From assembly GCA_013141385.1 (NCBI GenBank), contig JABFRB010000028.1, forward strand, positions 60,964 through 124,963: a stretch of 64,000 bases of DNA. The letters run 5' to 3'. The translations under genes were made by a program, and so were the position numbers. This document shows positions 18,992 through 27,105 of the stretch, piece by piece (position 1 is the stretch's first letter; each line of letters begins with the position of its first letter). The notes beneath the pieces are model-generated. The model worked only from the letters and a program-made list of their open reading frames with translations. It was not told the origin of the DNA and did not search any database. This DNA comes from Bacteroidales bacterium (GTDB lineage Bacteria > Bacteroidota > Bacteroidia > Bacteroidales > Tenuifilaceae).

Positions 18992-19873
18992 TTAATCATT
19001 TTCTTCGTAGTAGTATGAGTAGTCAATCCCTTTCATAAACATTTCGCGGTCGTTTATCTTAGTGGTGAGTACTTTTTCCAAAAGTGTTTTTAAAACACTA
19101 CTTTGGGTTGGACTTAGCATCATTGCGTTCATGTAATCTTGCTTGCTTATTTTACTCCAATCTACGCATTTTTTGAGGCGTTTTTTCAGCATCAAATCCA
19201 GCCATATTCGGGCGCTTCTGCCATTACCTTCCATAAAAGGGTGCGCAATGTTCATTTCTACATATTTGTTTACAATTTCGTCAAATGTAGTTTCGGGCAT
19301 TGCTTCAACTTGCTTTAATGTGTCGCCTAAAAAGCGTGATACGGCAAATTGAAAACCACCTTTTGAAATATTTTTTTGCCTGATTTGCCCCGCAAAATCA
19401 TACAATCCACCAAACAAATAAGCGTGTATTTGTTGCAAGCCTTTGGTTGTGCCAACTTCTATGCTGCTGATAAAAGAGCTTTCAAACAAGGCATACGCTT
19501 TTGTTTTGCTTTTTCCGTCGATGCTTTCATCGCTGAATGTAAACCATTCTATAAATCGGTTTGCCTTTTTGCTCGGAAATTCTTTGCCTAAGGCAATAAT
19601 ACCGGCGTAATCCAACATGTCGGTTAAATATCGTTTCCCATCACTAGCTAAAAGTTTCAGTTGGGTAGTGGTACTAACCACCTCGCTGTTTTCTTTTTTC
19701 AGTTTGGCTTTAAGATATTTCCAATAGTTGCGGGTTTTGGTGTAGTCGTCTTGGTCGGTAAGCACTGCTACAATATCCAACACACTAAACCACCACTTGG
19801 TGTTTTGCTCGTCCCAAACGGCTCGCACTTCACGGTCGTCAAAAAAACGTATGGATATTTTTGCATTGCTCAT
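18992..19873 (-). CDS. Fic-domain protein with N-terminal Bro-N-like domain
   Basis: Residues 1-~115 ([18 protein letters not shown]...[15 protein letters not shown]...[11 protein letters not shown]) resemble the Bro-N/antirepressor N-terminal domain found in phage and accessory proteins. Residues ~120-290 carry a Fic fold with the catalytic motif [12 protein letters not shown] at 211-222, which matches the HPFx(D/E)GNGRxxR consensus with every key residue present. Fic proteins transfer AMP or related groups from nucleotides to target proteins. I see no obvious inhibitory (S/T)xxxE(G/N) helix and no separate antitoxin gene next to it. It is a single gene on the minus strand, 290 residues, in a stretch of accessory genes. 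Whether it is a toxin, a regulator or a defence component is not visible from the sequence. Confidence 0.85.
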   Translation of the reverse strand: MSNAKISIRFFDDREVRAVWDEQNTKWWFSVLDIVAVLTDQDDYTKTRNYWKYLKAKLKKENSEVVSTTTQLKLLASDGKRYLTDMLDYAGIIALGKEFPSKKANRFIEWFTFSDESIDGKSKTKAYALFESSFISSIEVGTTKGLQQIHAYLFGGLYDFAGQIRQKNISKGGFQFAVSRFLGDTLKQVEAMPETTFDEIVNKYVEMNIAHPFMEGNGRSARIWLDLMLKKRLKKCVDWSKISKQDYMNAMMLSPTQSSVLKTLLEKVLTTKINDREMFMKGIDYSYYYEEND

Positions 19874-20106
19874 AATTTGAATGTCATCTATTCTGTCGCA
19901 CTGAAATTATCCATCCAAAGTTATGATAATTTTTGTCTTGGAGTTGCTGTCGGCGGTGGGGCGTTATAATGAGCGCTGATGTTCTGCGTATTTGTTGTAT
20001 ATTGGAGTTTGAAACGTTTTCTTATCCCTCGTTAATTAAATTACCCCAAAGCGTTAAGAGCTCCAAATGCGTCATCAATCCAAATACAATAAATAAGTTG
20101 TTGTAG

Positions 20107-21369
20107 CTAGTGCATTTTTGTTTTATCAATTAAACCCAAGAATGATTCGTCATTGTCAGGGGTATACTTATAGTACGATAAATCAATAAATTCATAATTA
20201 GGGTCAATTAATTCATTAAGCAAATCCCAACCTAAATTAGGGTCAGTTGAACTTATCTGAATGTTTCCTTTTTTATATTCTTCTTGAAGTTTATTTGAAA
20301 ATAATTCATCAAAAATACCCCAACATTTGAATGCTTTTAAATCGCAACGATGTTTCATTAGTTCTTTTAAATCAGCCCAAGTGCTAAATCCTTCCATTCT
20401 AGGTGAACAAAAGTTGTCCAAGAAACTAATACCTGCGTCAGTAATTTCACTAAGAGATTCACCATGTCCAATAGGAGCGTAATCAACAATAATTTTTATG
20501 AATTTTTCCGTAATATCATTAATTTCATAGTTTTCATCATGAAATAACCTTTCTATAGATTGAAAAGGCGCAAAATTTAGTATTGTTATACTATATGGAG
20601 CCAAACTAGATTTCCAATTATCTTTCCATAAAAATGCAAAACCATGATTTTTCTGGGAATAGCCTTTAGTAGCTATTGCAGAAAGTGCGGTTTTCATTTG
20701 TTCAATAAAAGGATCTAATCTATTCCTGTTTTCACGGTCTTTATATAAACTGTCATCATACAAACATAACTGATAACCTCCAAGATGCTTATCACTTAAT
20801 TTTAATGTAACATTATCCTCAGTAAAACTCAGAATGTCTAATATATTTAATTTTATATTTACACCATCTTTAAAAGGTTCAATACATATAATATTTCTTT
20901 GTAACCAAAATATTTCATGAAAAACATAATGTTTCAGTAGAGTTGGCCAAACAGGAGATATAATTACATTGATGATATCTCCTTCAGAGATAAAAGGTAT
21001 GAATGATTTAATTTCACTTGCATAAGCAGAAATTTCCGTTCCTGCTTGCCTCGTTGTTCCTGATATATTCTTTAATTCAATTATTACAATACTTTCTGTT
21101 TCTGGAGCATATAAAAGAAAGTCCGGTTTTAATGAGTCTCCTTTTTTTAATGATATGTTTTCATTTTCTGAAATAACAGAATTTAGTTTTAGTGATTTTA
21201 TACAATATTTGAAACTATTATGAATTTTCTCATTCACCAAAGAGTTTGGTTTAAAATTTTCTATTTCGTCAATATTGGTAATCAAATCTGCTAGACCTTC
21301 AATCTTAGTTAGATTTTGACTAAGCCATTCTTGCATTTTCGATTCATCTTCAAATATTATACAGCTCAT
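20107..21369 (-). CDS. Predicted PD-(D/E)XK-type nuclease of unknown role
   Basis: I do not recognise a named family for this 420-residue protein. Residues 80-100 show a PD-(D/E)XK pattern: KPDFLLY with D83, then VIIELK with E98 and K100 at the end of the next strand, followed by the helix RQAGTEISAYASEIK. The rest (FLWKDNWKSSLAPYSITILNFAPFQ and a helical C-terminus) has no recognisable motif. No signal peptide or membrane segment is seen. It lies alone between the Fic gene and a toxin-antitoxin pair, with AT-rich sequence, which fits a recently acquired defence or DNA-processing gene. An archaeal-type resolvase or DUF4263-like nuclease are alternatives within the same fold. The nuclease call is inference from the motif. 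Confidence 0.55.
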   Translation of the reverse strand: MSCIIFEDESKMQEWLSQNLTKIEGLADLITNIDEIENFKPNSLVNEKIHNSFKYCIKSLKLNSVISENENISLKKGDSLKPDFLLYAPETESIVIIELKNISGTTRQAGTEISAYASEIKSFIPFISEGDIINVIISPVWPTLLKHYVFHEIFWLQRNIICIEPFKDGVNIKLNILDILSFTEDNVTLKLSDKHLGGYQLCLYDDSLYKDRENRNRLDPFIEQMKTALSAIATKGYSQKNHGFAFLWKDNWKSSLAPYSITILNFAPFQSIERLFHDENYEINDITEKFIKIIVDYAPIGHGESLSEITDAGISFLDNFCSPRMEGFSTWADLKELMKHRCDLKAFKCWGIFDELFSNKLQEEYKKGNIQISSTDPNLGWDLLNELIDPNYEFIDLSYYKYTPDNDESFLGLIDKTKMH

Positions 21370-21398
21370 ATGTACTTGTATCTTCTTGCATTAACTAC

Positions 21399-21430
21399 AA
21401 CTCATTTATATATGCCCCCAAAGCACACTT
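21399..21430 (+). repeat. Direct repeat, left of the PIN toxin pair
   Basis: A 32-base word beginning AACTCATTTATATATGC matches 22476-22507 at 26 of 32 positions by eye, in the same orientation. The two copies bracket the toxin-antitoxin genes. Confidence 0.55.
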
Positions 21431-21697
21431 GTAAACCCCAAAAGGAATGTATTGTGTACCTTCTGGTAGTATATAAAAATAAGACTTTTTCATGGGCTAT
21501 CAAAAAGCGTTTAGCTTTTCCTTCAGTTTAGCGAGGGGTGATGAATGTAAGTAGGAATTTCAAAAGTATGCGTTTCAATAATAATAGAGATTAACGGCGG
21601 TTCGGTACAAGGAATTGTTAAGTTGCAAATTAGTCAACACTATGCACACGAAACTTTGGTTGTGTTTGGGAATTTGGCGAAGCCAATAAATACGATG
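21431..21697. other. Spacer between the nuclease-like gene and the PIN toxin
   Basis: No gene or clear terminator is seen. The sequence is mixed AT-rich with no strong inverted repeat. Confidence 0.5.
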
Positions 21698-22123
21698 TTA
21701 GCGGTTGGCAATTCTTGTCTTCAAATAATTTTCAGGGGTCATTACACCCAATGAACTATTTTTAAAGTCTTTTAAATTACGAGTTAAAATCAAACTAATA
21801 TTTCCGTTACATTCTGCCGAGAAATTTTGTAATGCGTCCTCAAAGTCTTTGAAATTTGAGTTTAATGCATGAATAATTGAAGTTCTATCAATTAATAGCA
21901 CCTCTGTTATTGAAATTAATTGAGATAACTTATCTATAACTCTTTCGTGAGTTGAGGATTGTCTAAGCAAATAGTATAAGTTGCTTAATATTACTGGCGT
22001 AATAAAGCCTTTTATTTCATTTGATTCACACAACGACAATACCTTTGCAGAATGTTCAGAGTAAGGTTTTCTGTCAAAGAAGAAATCTAGAATGACGTCA
22101 GTATCGAGAAGTATATTAGTCAT
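21698..22123 (-). CDS. PIN-domain toxin (VapC-like)
   Basis: This 141-residue protein has the PIN pattern: ILLDTDVILDFFFDRKP at the N-terminus with the first acidic residues, a conserved glutamate/serine helix in the middle (TPVILSNLYYLLRQ), and a late acidic cluster FKDFEDALQNFSAE, which replaces the usual (D)xxD(A)xxxA. PIN toxins are Mg-dependent RNases that cleave tRNA, rRNA or mRNA. It follows the antitoxin gene by 3 bases in the same direction, the standard order for VapBC-type pairs. The length is normal. The MTNILLDTD start is clear. Confidence 0.82.
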   Translation of the reverse strand: MTNILLDTDVILDFFFDRKPYSEHSAKVLSLCESNEIKGFITPVILSNLYYLLRQSSTHERVIDKLSQLISITEVLLIDRTSIIHALNSNFKDFEDALQNFSAECNGNISLILTRNLKDFKNSSLGVMTPENYLKTRIANR

Positions 22124-22126
22124 TGC

Positions 22127-22375
22127 TTAAAGGTATTTTTCAGACAATCTTTTGGAAAGTTCTTTCTTATAGTTAAGATTTCTAGGTGCTTTAAAGGAAC
22201 CTTTCAGAGATTTAACAATTGGTGTTAGTTCAATATCGCTAACAACTTCTTCGTTAGTAATGGTTTTCAGATAGTTCTCAATTATACTGGATAAACTACG
22301 TCCCTTACCGTTAGCATATTTTTTTGCTTTCTCGATAATACTTTGCTCAATTGTCAATGTTAACTTTGTATTCAT
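22127..22375 (-). CDS. Antitoxin partner of the PIN toxin (DUF6364-like)
   Basis: This 82-residue protein starts MNTKLTLTIEQSIIEKAKKYA, a ribbon-helix-helix-like DNA-binding N-terminus of the kind found in DUF6364/CopG-type antitoxins, and has a basic, unstructured-looking tail (FKAPRNLNYKKELSKRLSEKYL) that should wrap the toxin. An upstream in-frame start at 22423 would add 16 residues (MFCIFAEF...), but the ATG at 22375 gives the family N-terminus and leaves room for the promoter at 22408-22415. It probably represses its own operon through the inverted repeat at 22430-22459. Confidence 0.78.
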   Translation of the reverse strand: MNTKLTLTIEQSIIEKAKKYANGKGRSLSSIIENYLKTITNEEVVSDIELTPIVKSLKGSFKAPRNLNYKKELSKRLSEKYL

Positions 22376-22407
22376 AGCAGCTAGTTTTATAAATAATCTA
22401 AACTCTG

Positions 22408-22415
22408 CAAATATA
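22408..22415 (-). promoter_or_regulatory. Candidate -7 box of the toxin-antitoxin operon
   Basis: On the minus strand TATATTTG matches TAnnTTTG and lies 33 bases before the antitoxin ATG. A TTG about 23 bases upstream is a weak -33 candidate inside the inverted repeat. Confidence 0.45.
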
Positions 22416-22429
22416 CAAAACAAACTTTA

Positions 22430-22459
22430 CACGTGCAATTATTAAATTAAATGCACGTG
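22430..22459. promoter_or_regulatory. Probable operator: CACGTGCA inverted repeat
   Basis: CACGTGCA (22430-22437) and TGCACGTG (22452-22459) form a perfect 8-bp inverted repeat with a 14-base A/T spacer, immediately upstream of the -7 box. Centre-to-centre distance is 22 bp, two helical turns, suitable for cooperative binding by a ribbon-helix-helix antitoxin. Function is inferred. Confidence 0.5.
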
Positions 22460-22475
22460 CTTTTTTATCTGCTGA

Positions 22476-22507
22476 AACTCGTTTATATATGCACAAAAGG
22501 TACACTT
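22476..22507 (+). repeat. Direct repeat, right of the PIN toxin pair
   Basis: Second copy of the 32-base word at 21399-21430 (begins AACTCGTTTATATATGC). Confidence 0.55.
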
Positions 22508-22520
22508 CTCCAAGCAAGGG

Positions 22521-24131
22521 CTAGTGCTTGTAAATCAAGAAACCATTGGTTTCTAGTTCAATATTGCCCATCAGCACTGTTGCACCTACGGGCAATTCAA
22601 CTTTCATCTCTTTGCCAAAGTTTATGATAACTGAGATTTTATCGCCTTTATATGAGCGGGTAAAGAGTATAACATCTTCATGCTGTTCCAGTGTTTCATA
22701 GCTCCCGAATTGAAGGGTTTTTTCACTGCTCCTTAGATAAAGCAAGGCTTTGTAGGTATTCAGTATTGATTTTTCCTGCTTTAAACACTGCTGAACATTT
22801 ACATCTTTATAGTTCTCATTTAGTTTTATCCAAGGTTTACCCGTTGTAAAACCAGCATTGCTGCTGTTGTCCCATTGCATTGGGCTACGCGATTTGTCTC
22901 GGTTATGATCATTCCCCCATGCAAGTGCTTGCTCGGGCGTTTTACCTGCATCAAGGGCAAGTTGGTAAAATGTCTTGCCCTGAATATCTACTATCTCATC
23001 ATAAGTTGTGGCTGTGATGTTTTGCATCCCAATCTCCTCTCCGTAATAAATAAATGGAACTCCTTCGGCAGTAAGCATAAGAGCAGCGAGGGCTTTAGCC
23101 CTTTCAATATTTCCATCTGCCAAACGATTCAGAAGACGTGGATTATCATGACTCCCGAAAAACAGGGTTGGATAATCGCTCATGCTATTTTCCATGCTTT
23201 GCAATTCGGTGAAAAGTCGTTTTACCGAAAAATTGGGAATACTACCAAAATTAAAATTAAAGACCACATCCATCAGCTGTGGCGATTGGTATTGCTTGAG
23301 TATCTCAATTTTATCGCTCCCAATCTCGCCTACAGTAAATCGATCTTTATATTCATTAACAATGGATTTGATAATGGTTATGGCTTTTTTTATGTTGGGT
23401 TGATTAATATTATATAGATGTTGCTGTTTACCGTCCTTGATAGGATTATCGGTCATGATATCATCGGTGTTCAGAAAGTTGATAACATCAAACCTAAAAC
23501 CATCGATACCCAAATCGAGCCAGTAACGCAGCACTTTCTGAATTTCTTTTACCACCGCAGGGTTCGACCAGTTAAGATCTGCCATGCGAATGTCAAATTT
23601 ATGTAGATAGTACTGATTGGTGAGTGAGTCGAGCCTCCAAGCTCCTCCACCGAAAAAGGATTCCCAGTTATTGGGTTTATCTTTCCAGATATAATAATCA
23701 CGAAAGGGATTATCCTTTGATTTCCGTGATTCCTGAAACCACATACATTCAGTTGATGTATGGTTGACCACCATATCCATAATTACCTTGATTCCTCTCC
23801 TGTGTGCTTCGGCAAGAAATGTTTTGAATTCCTCAAGATTGCCGTAAATAGGATCAATCTCGTAATAGCTGGCTACATCATAGCCATTATCAACTTTGGG
23901 CGATTTAAGGAAAGGTGTAAGCCAGATGCCTTTTATACCAAGGGATTGTAGATAATCTAACCGAGCAGTCATCCCAGTAAAATCGCTGTACCCATTACCA
24001 TTGCTATCCTGAAAGGAGGGCATATAAATCTGATAAAAGACTGATTCCTTCCACCATTGCGCTTGCCCTGCTTGGGCTGTAACAACTAAGGTGATGAGGA
24101 TAAGCAGGTATTTAAGGATATTGCGAATCAT
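22521..24131 (-). CDS. Secreted GH13 alpha-glucosidase/alpha-amylase family enzyme
   Basis: This 536-residue enzyme has a signal peptide (MIRNILKYLLILITLVVTAQ; start at 24131, with an in-frame TTG at 24167 rejected). The GH13 barrel is intact: VVNHTS, GIDGFRFDVINFL with the nucleophile D215, VGEIGSD with the acid/base E269, and FFGSHDNPRLLNR with D329. The N-terminal WWKESVFYQIYMPSFQDS and the RSPMQWDNSSNAGFT segment are typical of the oligo-1,6-glucosidase/alpha-glucosidase subfamilies, so short alpha-glucans or alpha-glucosides are the likely substrates. It would act in the periplasm. It is the last gene of the SusCD locus, 330 bp after the surface lipoprotein, perhaps with its own promoter. 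Subfamily is from recall, not a search. Confidence 0.9.
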   Translation of the reverse strand: MIRNILKYLLILITLVVTAQAGQAQWWKESVFYQIYMPSFQDSNGNGYSDFTGMTARLDYLQSLGIKGIWLTPFLKSPKVDNGYDVASYYEIDPIYGNLEEFKTFLAEAHRRGIKVIMDMVVNHTSTECMWFQESRKSKDNPFRDYYIWKDKPNNWESFFGGGAWRLDSLTNQYYLHKFDIRMADLNWSNPAVVKEIQKVLRYWLDLGIDGFRFDVINFLNTDDIMTDNPIKDGKQQHLYNINQPNIKKAITIIKSIVNEYKDRFTVGEIGSDKIEILKQYQSPQLMDVVFNFNFGSIPNFSVKRLFTELQSMENSMSDYPTLFFGSHDNPRLLNRLADGNIERAKALAALMLTAEGVPFIYYGEEIGMQNITATTYDEIVDIQGKTFYQLALDAGKTPEQALAWGNDHNRDKSRSPMQWDNSSNAGFTTGKPWIKLNENYKDVNVQQCLKQEKSILNTYKALLYLRSSEKTLQFGSYETLEQHEDVILFTRSYKGDKISVIINFGKEMKVELPVGATVLMGNIELETNGFLIYKH

Positions 24132-24461
24132 GATAAATGTTGTTGATGAATATGATGTAAGAAACAATGTGTTAACCTATATGTCAGCCAGTTTCTTTTT
24201 TTGAAACAATGGAAAACTGGAATATTGGAAAACTGGAGGATATAAGCAAGAATCTAACCTCTTGTTTCCCAATATTCCACTTTTCCACCATTCCATCCAA
24301 AAATAATCCATTTGTAAATAATTGTTTATTATATTGTTAATGTGACTTCTTATATCGAGTTCACGTTATTTTAAAAAAAGAAGGCTTACGTTCCTGCTAA
24401 CCTCAATGCAGAAATATAAGCCTTTCCCTGAACTTAACATCAATTATTAAACCAAACTAAC
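24132..24461. other. Spacer within the locus with an imperfect inverted repeat
   Basis: Two ~25-base arms (AATGGAAAACTGGAATATTGG near 24207; CCAATATTCCACTTTTCC near 24270) can pair imperfectly. At about 24338-24375 a short word resembles the ends of the element nested at 34515-34657, possibly a solo remnant. Confidence 0.4.
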
Positions 24462-25532
24462 CTATAAAGGCTTTTCATCGTTGTAAAGTTTCGAAACCTG
24501 ACCATCAGCCAATGCGATGTTATAGATTTTTAGCTCATCAATGACACCCTTGAAATAGCCAAGGTTTGTAGCCGTTGTCCAATCCATGAAATTGGCTGCA
24601 AGTTCTGCATCTGTTGCCACACCACCAATAATAAATGGCTGAGGAGCGGGCGTAAGAGTTTGTAAGAGTGGTCCAATGCTTTTGTTGGATTCTGTCCAAG
24701 TTTTTGTGAGTGTCCCATTAACGAAGAATTTCAGTTCCTTTGTTGTTCCGTTTAATGTGACAACAATATGATTCCACAAAGCAACTTTAATACAGTTATC
24801 CGTTTCATTATCGGCATCAACAATACCTCCATCTACCTTTTTGTAAGTAAAGAATGGTTTTCCTCCGTCCTGAGTTTGTAGTTTATATCCAGTCCAGTAG
24901 TTTTGTGAAACGATATAGTTGTCTGCACGCAATACATCAGGTTTAACCCAAACCGAGATGGATAAATTAGCTGGTAGGAATGCTGTTGTATAAGGAACTT
25001 CAAGATGTCCTCCTCCAGAATAATAGATAGCACCTCCGCCCTTTACGCCTGTAGTCCATGTGGGTAATTTTGAGTCATTGCCGAGAATAACTGTATTTCC
25101 TGCTTTAAAAGTTCCAACATGTTTAACAGTAGAGAAGGCGGTGGCGGTAGTCCCGGTTCCTTCGTCAAAATGCCAACCAGCATTTAGGTATAAACTCTCA
25201 TCAATATAACCGTATGCCTTAGAGTTAAAAGTAGCCATGGCTTCGGTTAGCTGAACTACTAGGTTATCTATTTGAACCTGGGTAAGCTTAGTAGCCGCAG
25301 CAGCTTTAATTGTTGCCAAAGTAGCTTTAAAAGCGTCGATATCTGCCTGTGGGTAATTAGCAGGAAGTGCGGCAGCAGCAAGTGCATCAGCCGTTGCAAT
25401 TAATGTTGTAAGGGCAGTCTTGTTACCTTCAACGATTTCGTCATCTTTTTTGCACGATCCTAGGATCATTGCAGAACTTACAACCAGCATAAGCAGCAGG
25501 GTGTGAAGTTTCATCAGATTTGTCATTTTCAT
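24462..25532 (-). CDS. Surface glycan-binding lipoprotein with LamG domain (SusE-position)
   Basis: Starting at 25532 the protein has 356 residues: a type II signal peptide with lipobox LGSC, then a helical FIVAR-like segment rich in Ala/Leu (TLIATADALAAAALPA...LTQVQIDNLVVQLTEAMATF), then a LamG/concanavalin-like beta sandwich (AGWHFDEG, LSISVWVKPD, YFKGVIDELKIYN). A longer reading to 25607 would overlap the susD stop and lacks a signal peptide, so the internal ATG is preferred. It follows susD by 55 bp and most likely is the surface glycan-binding protein that helps SusC/SusD capture substrate. Confidence 0.8.
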   Translation of the reverse strand: MKMTNLMKLHTLLLMLVVSSAMILGSCKKDDEIVEGNKTALTTLIATADALAAAALPANYPQADIDAFKATLATIKAAAATKLTQVQIDNLVVQLTEAMATFNSKAYGYIDESLYLNAGWHFDEGTGTTATAFSTVKHVGTFKAGNTVILGNDSKLPTWTTGVKGGGAIYYSGGGHLEVPYTTAFLPANLSISVWVKPDVLRADNYIVSQNYWTGYKLQTQDGGKPFFTYKKVDGGIVDADNETDNCIKVALWNHIVVTLNGTTKELKFFVNGTLTKTWTESNKSIGPLLQTLTPAPQPFIIGGVATDAELAANFMDWTTATNLGYFKGVIDELKIYNIALADGQVSKLYNDEKPL

Positions 25533-25587
25533 AGTGTTTTTAATTAGTGATTGATTTAGGTGAAATGATTTATTTGATCTAAAGGGT

Positions 25588-27093
25588 TTATATAGCCTGA
25601 TTTGCATCTACTTCCGCCTGTGGAATTGGAAAATACCTCTTGGTTTCGTAGTGGAAATCAGTTCCTAACACCGATTCAGCAACGGTTTTGCCCCAGCGCA
25701 TCAAGTCGAAATAGCGGTGAAATTCCTGAGCCAGTTCAACCCTGCGTTCTTTTTGAATAGCTGTTCTAAGTAAATCCTGATTGGAGGTAGTGATATCAGC
25801 AAGAAGGTCGGCAGGTGGTGTTCCGTTGAAACTAGCACGGGCACGATGTCTCACTATATTGATGTTTGCTTTTGCAGAATCGGCATTGCTTAATTCGTTA
25901 AAGGCCTCTGCTTTCATAAGCAGAACATCGGCATAACGTAGATAAATGTAATTGAGACCGCCATCGCCTTTGAGAGATGAAGAAACCTCGGAAAGCGGCT
26001 GTTGGTGCTTTTTAGTAAGGTATCCAGTGGGAGACCATGTGGCACTAAAAATTTCTCCGTTAAGCCAAGTCTGTCCATCACGACCAATTGAGGCATCAAG
26101 GCGAGGATCAACTTCAGTAGTTATGCTTTTTTCAAAGGCATCAACTAAACTTTGAGTGGGAGCATTAAAATAATACCCACCTTCCGATGCAGGAGCAAAC
26201 CATTGATTCAATCCACATCCGGTAAATGGATTCTTGCCTGATAGGTGTTGAATCTCGAAAATGGATTCACTGCTGTTTTCGAATGCCAACTTGAAGTTAT
26301 TAGCATAGTTTGGTAATAGGTGGTAAATTCCTAGGGCTTCAACCTGTTGAAAGTATCCAATTACAACCGACCATTTTTGTTGGTATAGACTAACCTTTCC
26401 TAACATTGCCAAAGCAGCACCTTGTGTTACCCTACCAATATCCGCTGAACCATAAGAAACAGGTAAAACAGCGACTGCTTCAGAGAGGTCTTTCTCAATC
26501 TGCATATAAATATCAGATACTTCGCTTAGTGGCACATTTATAGCACTTTGGCTAATAGGAGGAAGAAGTTTAAGGGGAACTTTTCCAAAAATATTTACAA
26601 GATTAAAATAACTGTATGCCCTAATAAACTTAGCTTCTCCGATAATGCGATTCTTCGTTATCTCATCCATAGGTACTGCTGGAACATTGGCTATTACATT
26701 GTTGGCACGGGCAATAGCTTCGTAGGTAAATTTCCAGTAATTGAGGATAATCCCATTGCTAGCATTGGCAGTAAACGCATCTATATAAGTAATTTCAGCT
26801 TGATCGCCAGGATTGCCGCCTTTTACAGCATCATCGGAAGCAACATCTCCAAATACCCATAGAGCATTGTTTGAACTACTGAAAGATATGGCATTATATA
26901 CACCATTCCCCGCCTGTATGGCCTGTTTGTCATTCTGGTAATAGGTTTCTGAAGAGAATTCACCTTTTAAGTCTTCTGTTAAAAAATCTTTACAAGAACT
27001 CATGATAATCATGGAAAAAACAAACAGTAGGATAACCTTTGCAATCACTAATTGCCTAAAGGCAGCGGATATATTTTTAATTTTTATTTTCAT
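25588..27093 (-). CDS. susD: SusD/RagB-family nutrient-binding lipoprotein
   Basis: This 501-residue protein has the lipobox MSSC after a hydrophobic leader, then the SusD signature CKDFLTEDLKGEFSSETYY and a TPR-like helical core (FIRAYSYFNLVNIFGKVPL). The C-terminal QKERRVELAQEFHRYFDLMRWG and RYFPIPQAEVDANQ are classic for the family. It forms the lid over the SusC transporter on the cell surface and binds the glycan. It is 12 bp after susC. The length is normal. The bound sugar cannot be read from the sequence. Confidence 0.95.
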   Translation of the reverse strand: MKIKIKNISAAFRQLVIAKVILLFVFSMIIMSSCKDFLTEDLKGEFSSETYYQNDKQAIQAGNGVYNAISFSSSNNALWVFGDVASDDAVKGGNPGDQAEITYIDAFTANASNGIILNYWKFTYEAIARANNVIANVPAVPMDEITKNRIIGEAKFIRAYSYFNLVNIFGKVPLKLLPPISQSAINVPLSEVSDIYMQIEKDLSEAVAVLPVSYGSADIGRVTQGAALAMLGKVSLYQQKWSVVIGYFQQVEALGIYHLLPNYANNFKLAFENSSESIFEIQHLSGKNPFTGCGLNQWFAPASEGGYYFNAPTQSLVDAFEKSITTEVDPRLDASIGRDGQTWLNGEIFSATWSPTGYLTKKHQQPLSEVSSSLKGDGGLNYIYLRYADVLLMKAEAFNELSNADSAKANINIVRHRARASFNGTPPADLLADITTSNQDLLRTAIQKERRVELAQEFHRYFDLMRWGKTVAESVLGTDFHYETKRYFPIPQAEVDANQAI

Positions 27094-27105
27094 AGCCCGT
27101 TATAA

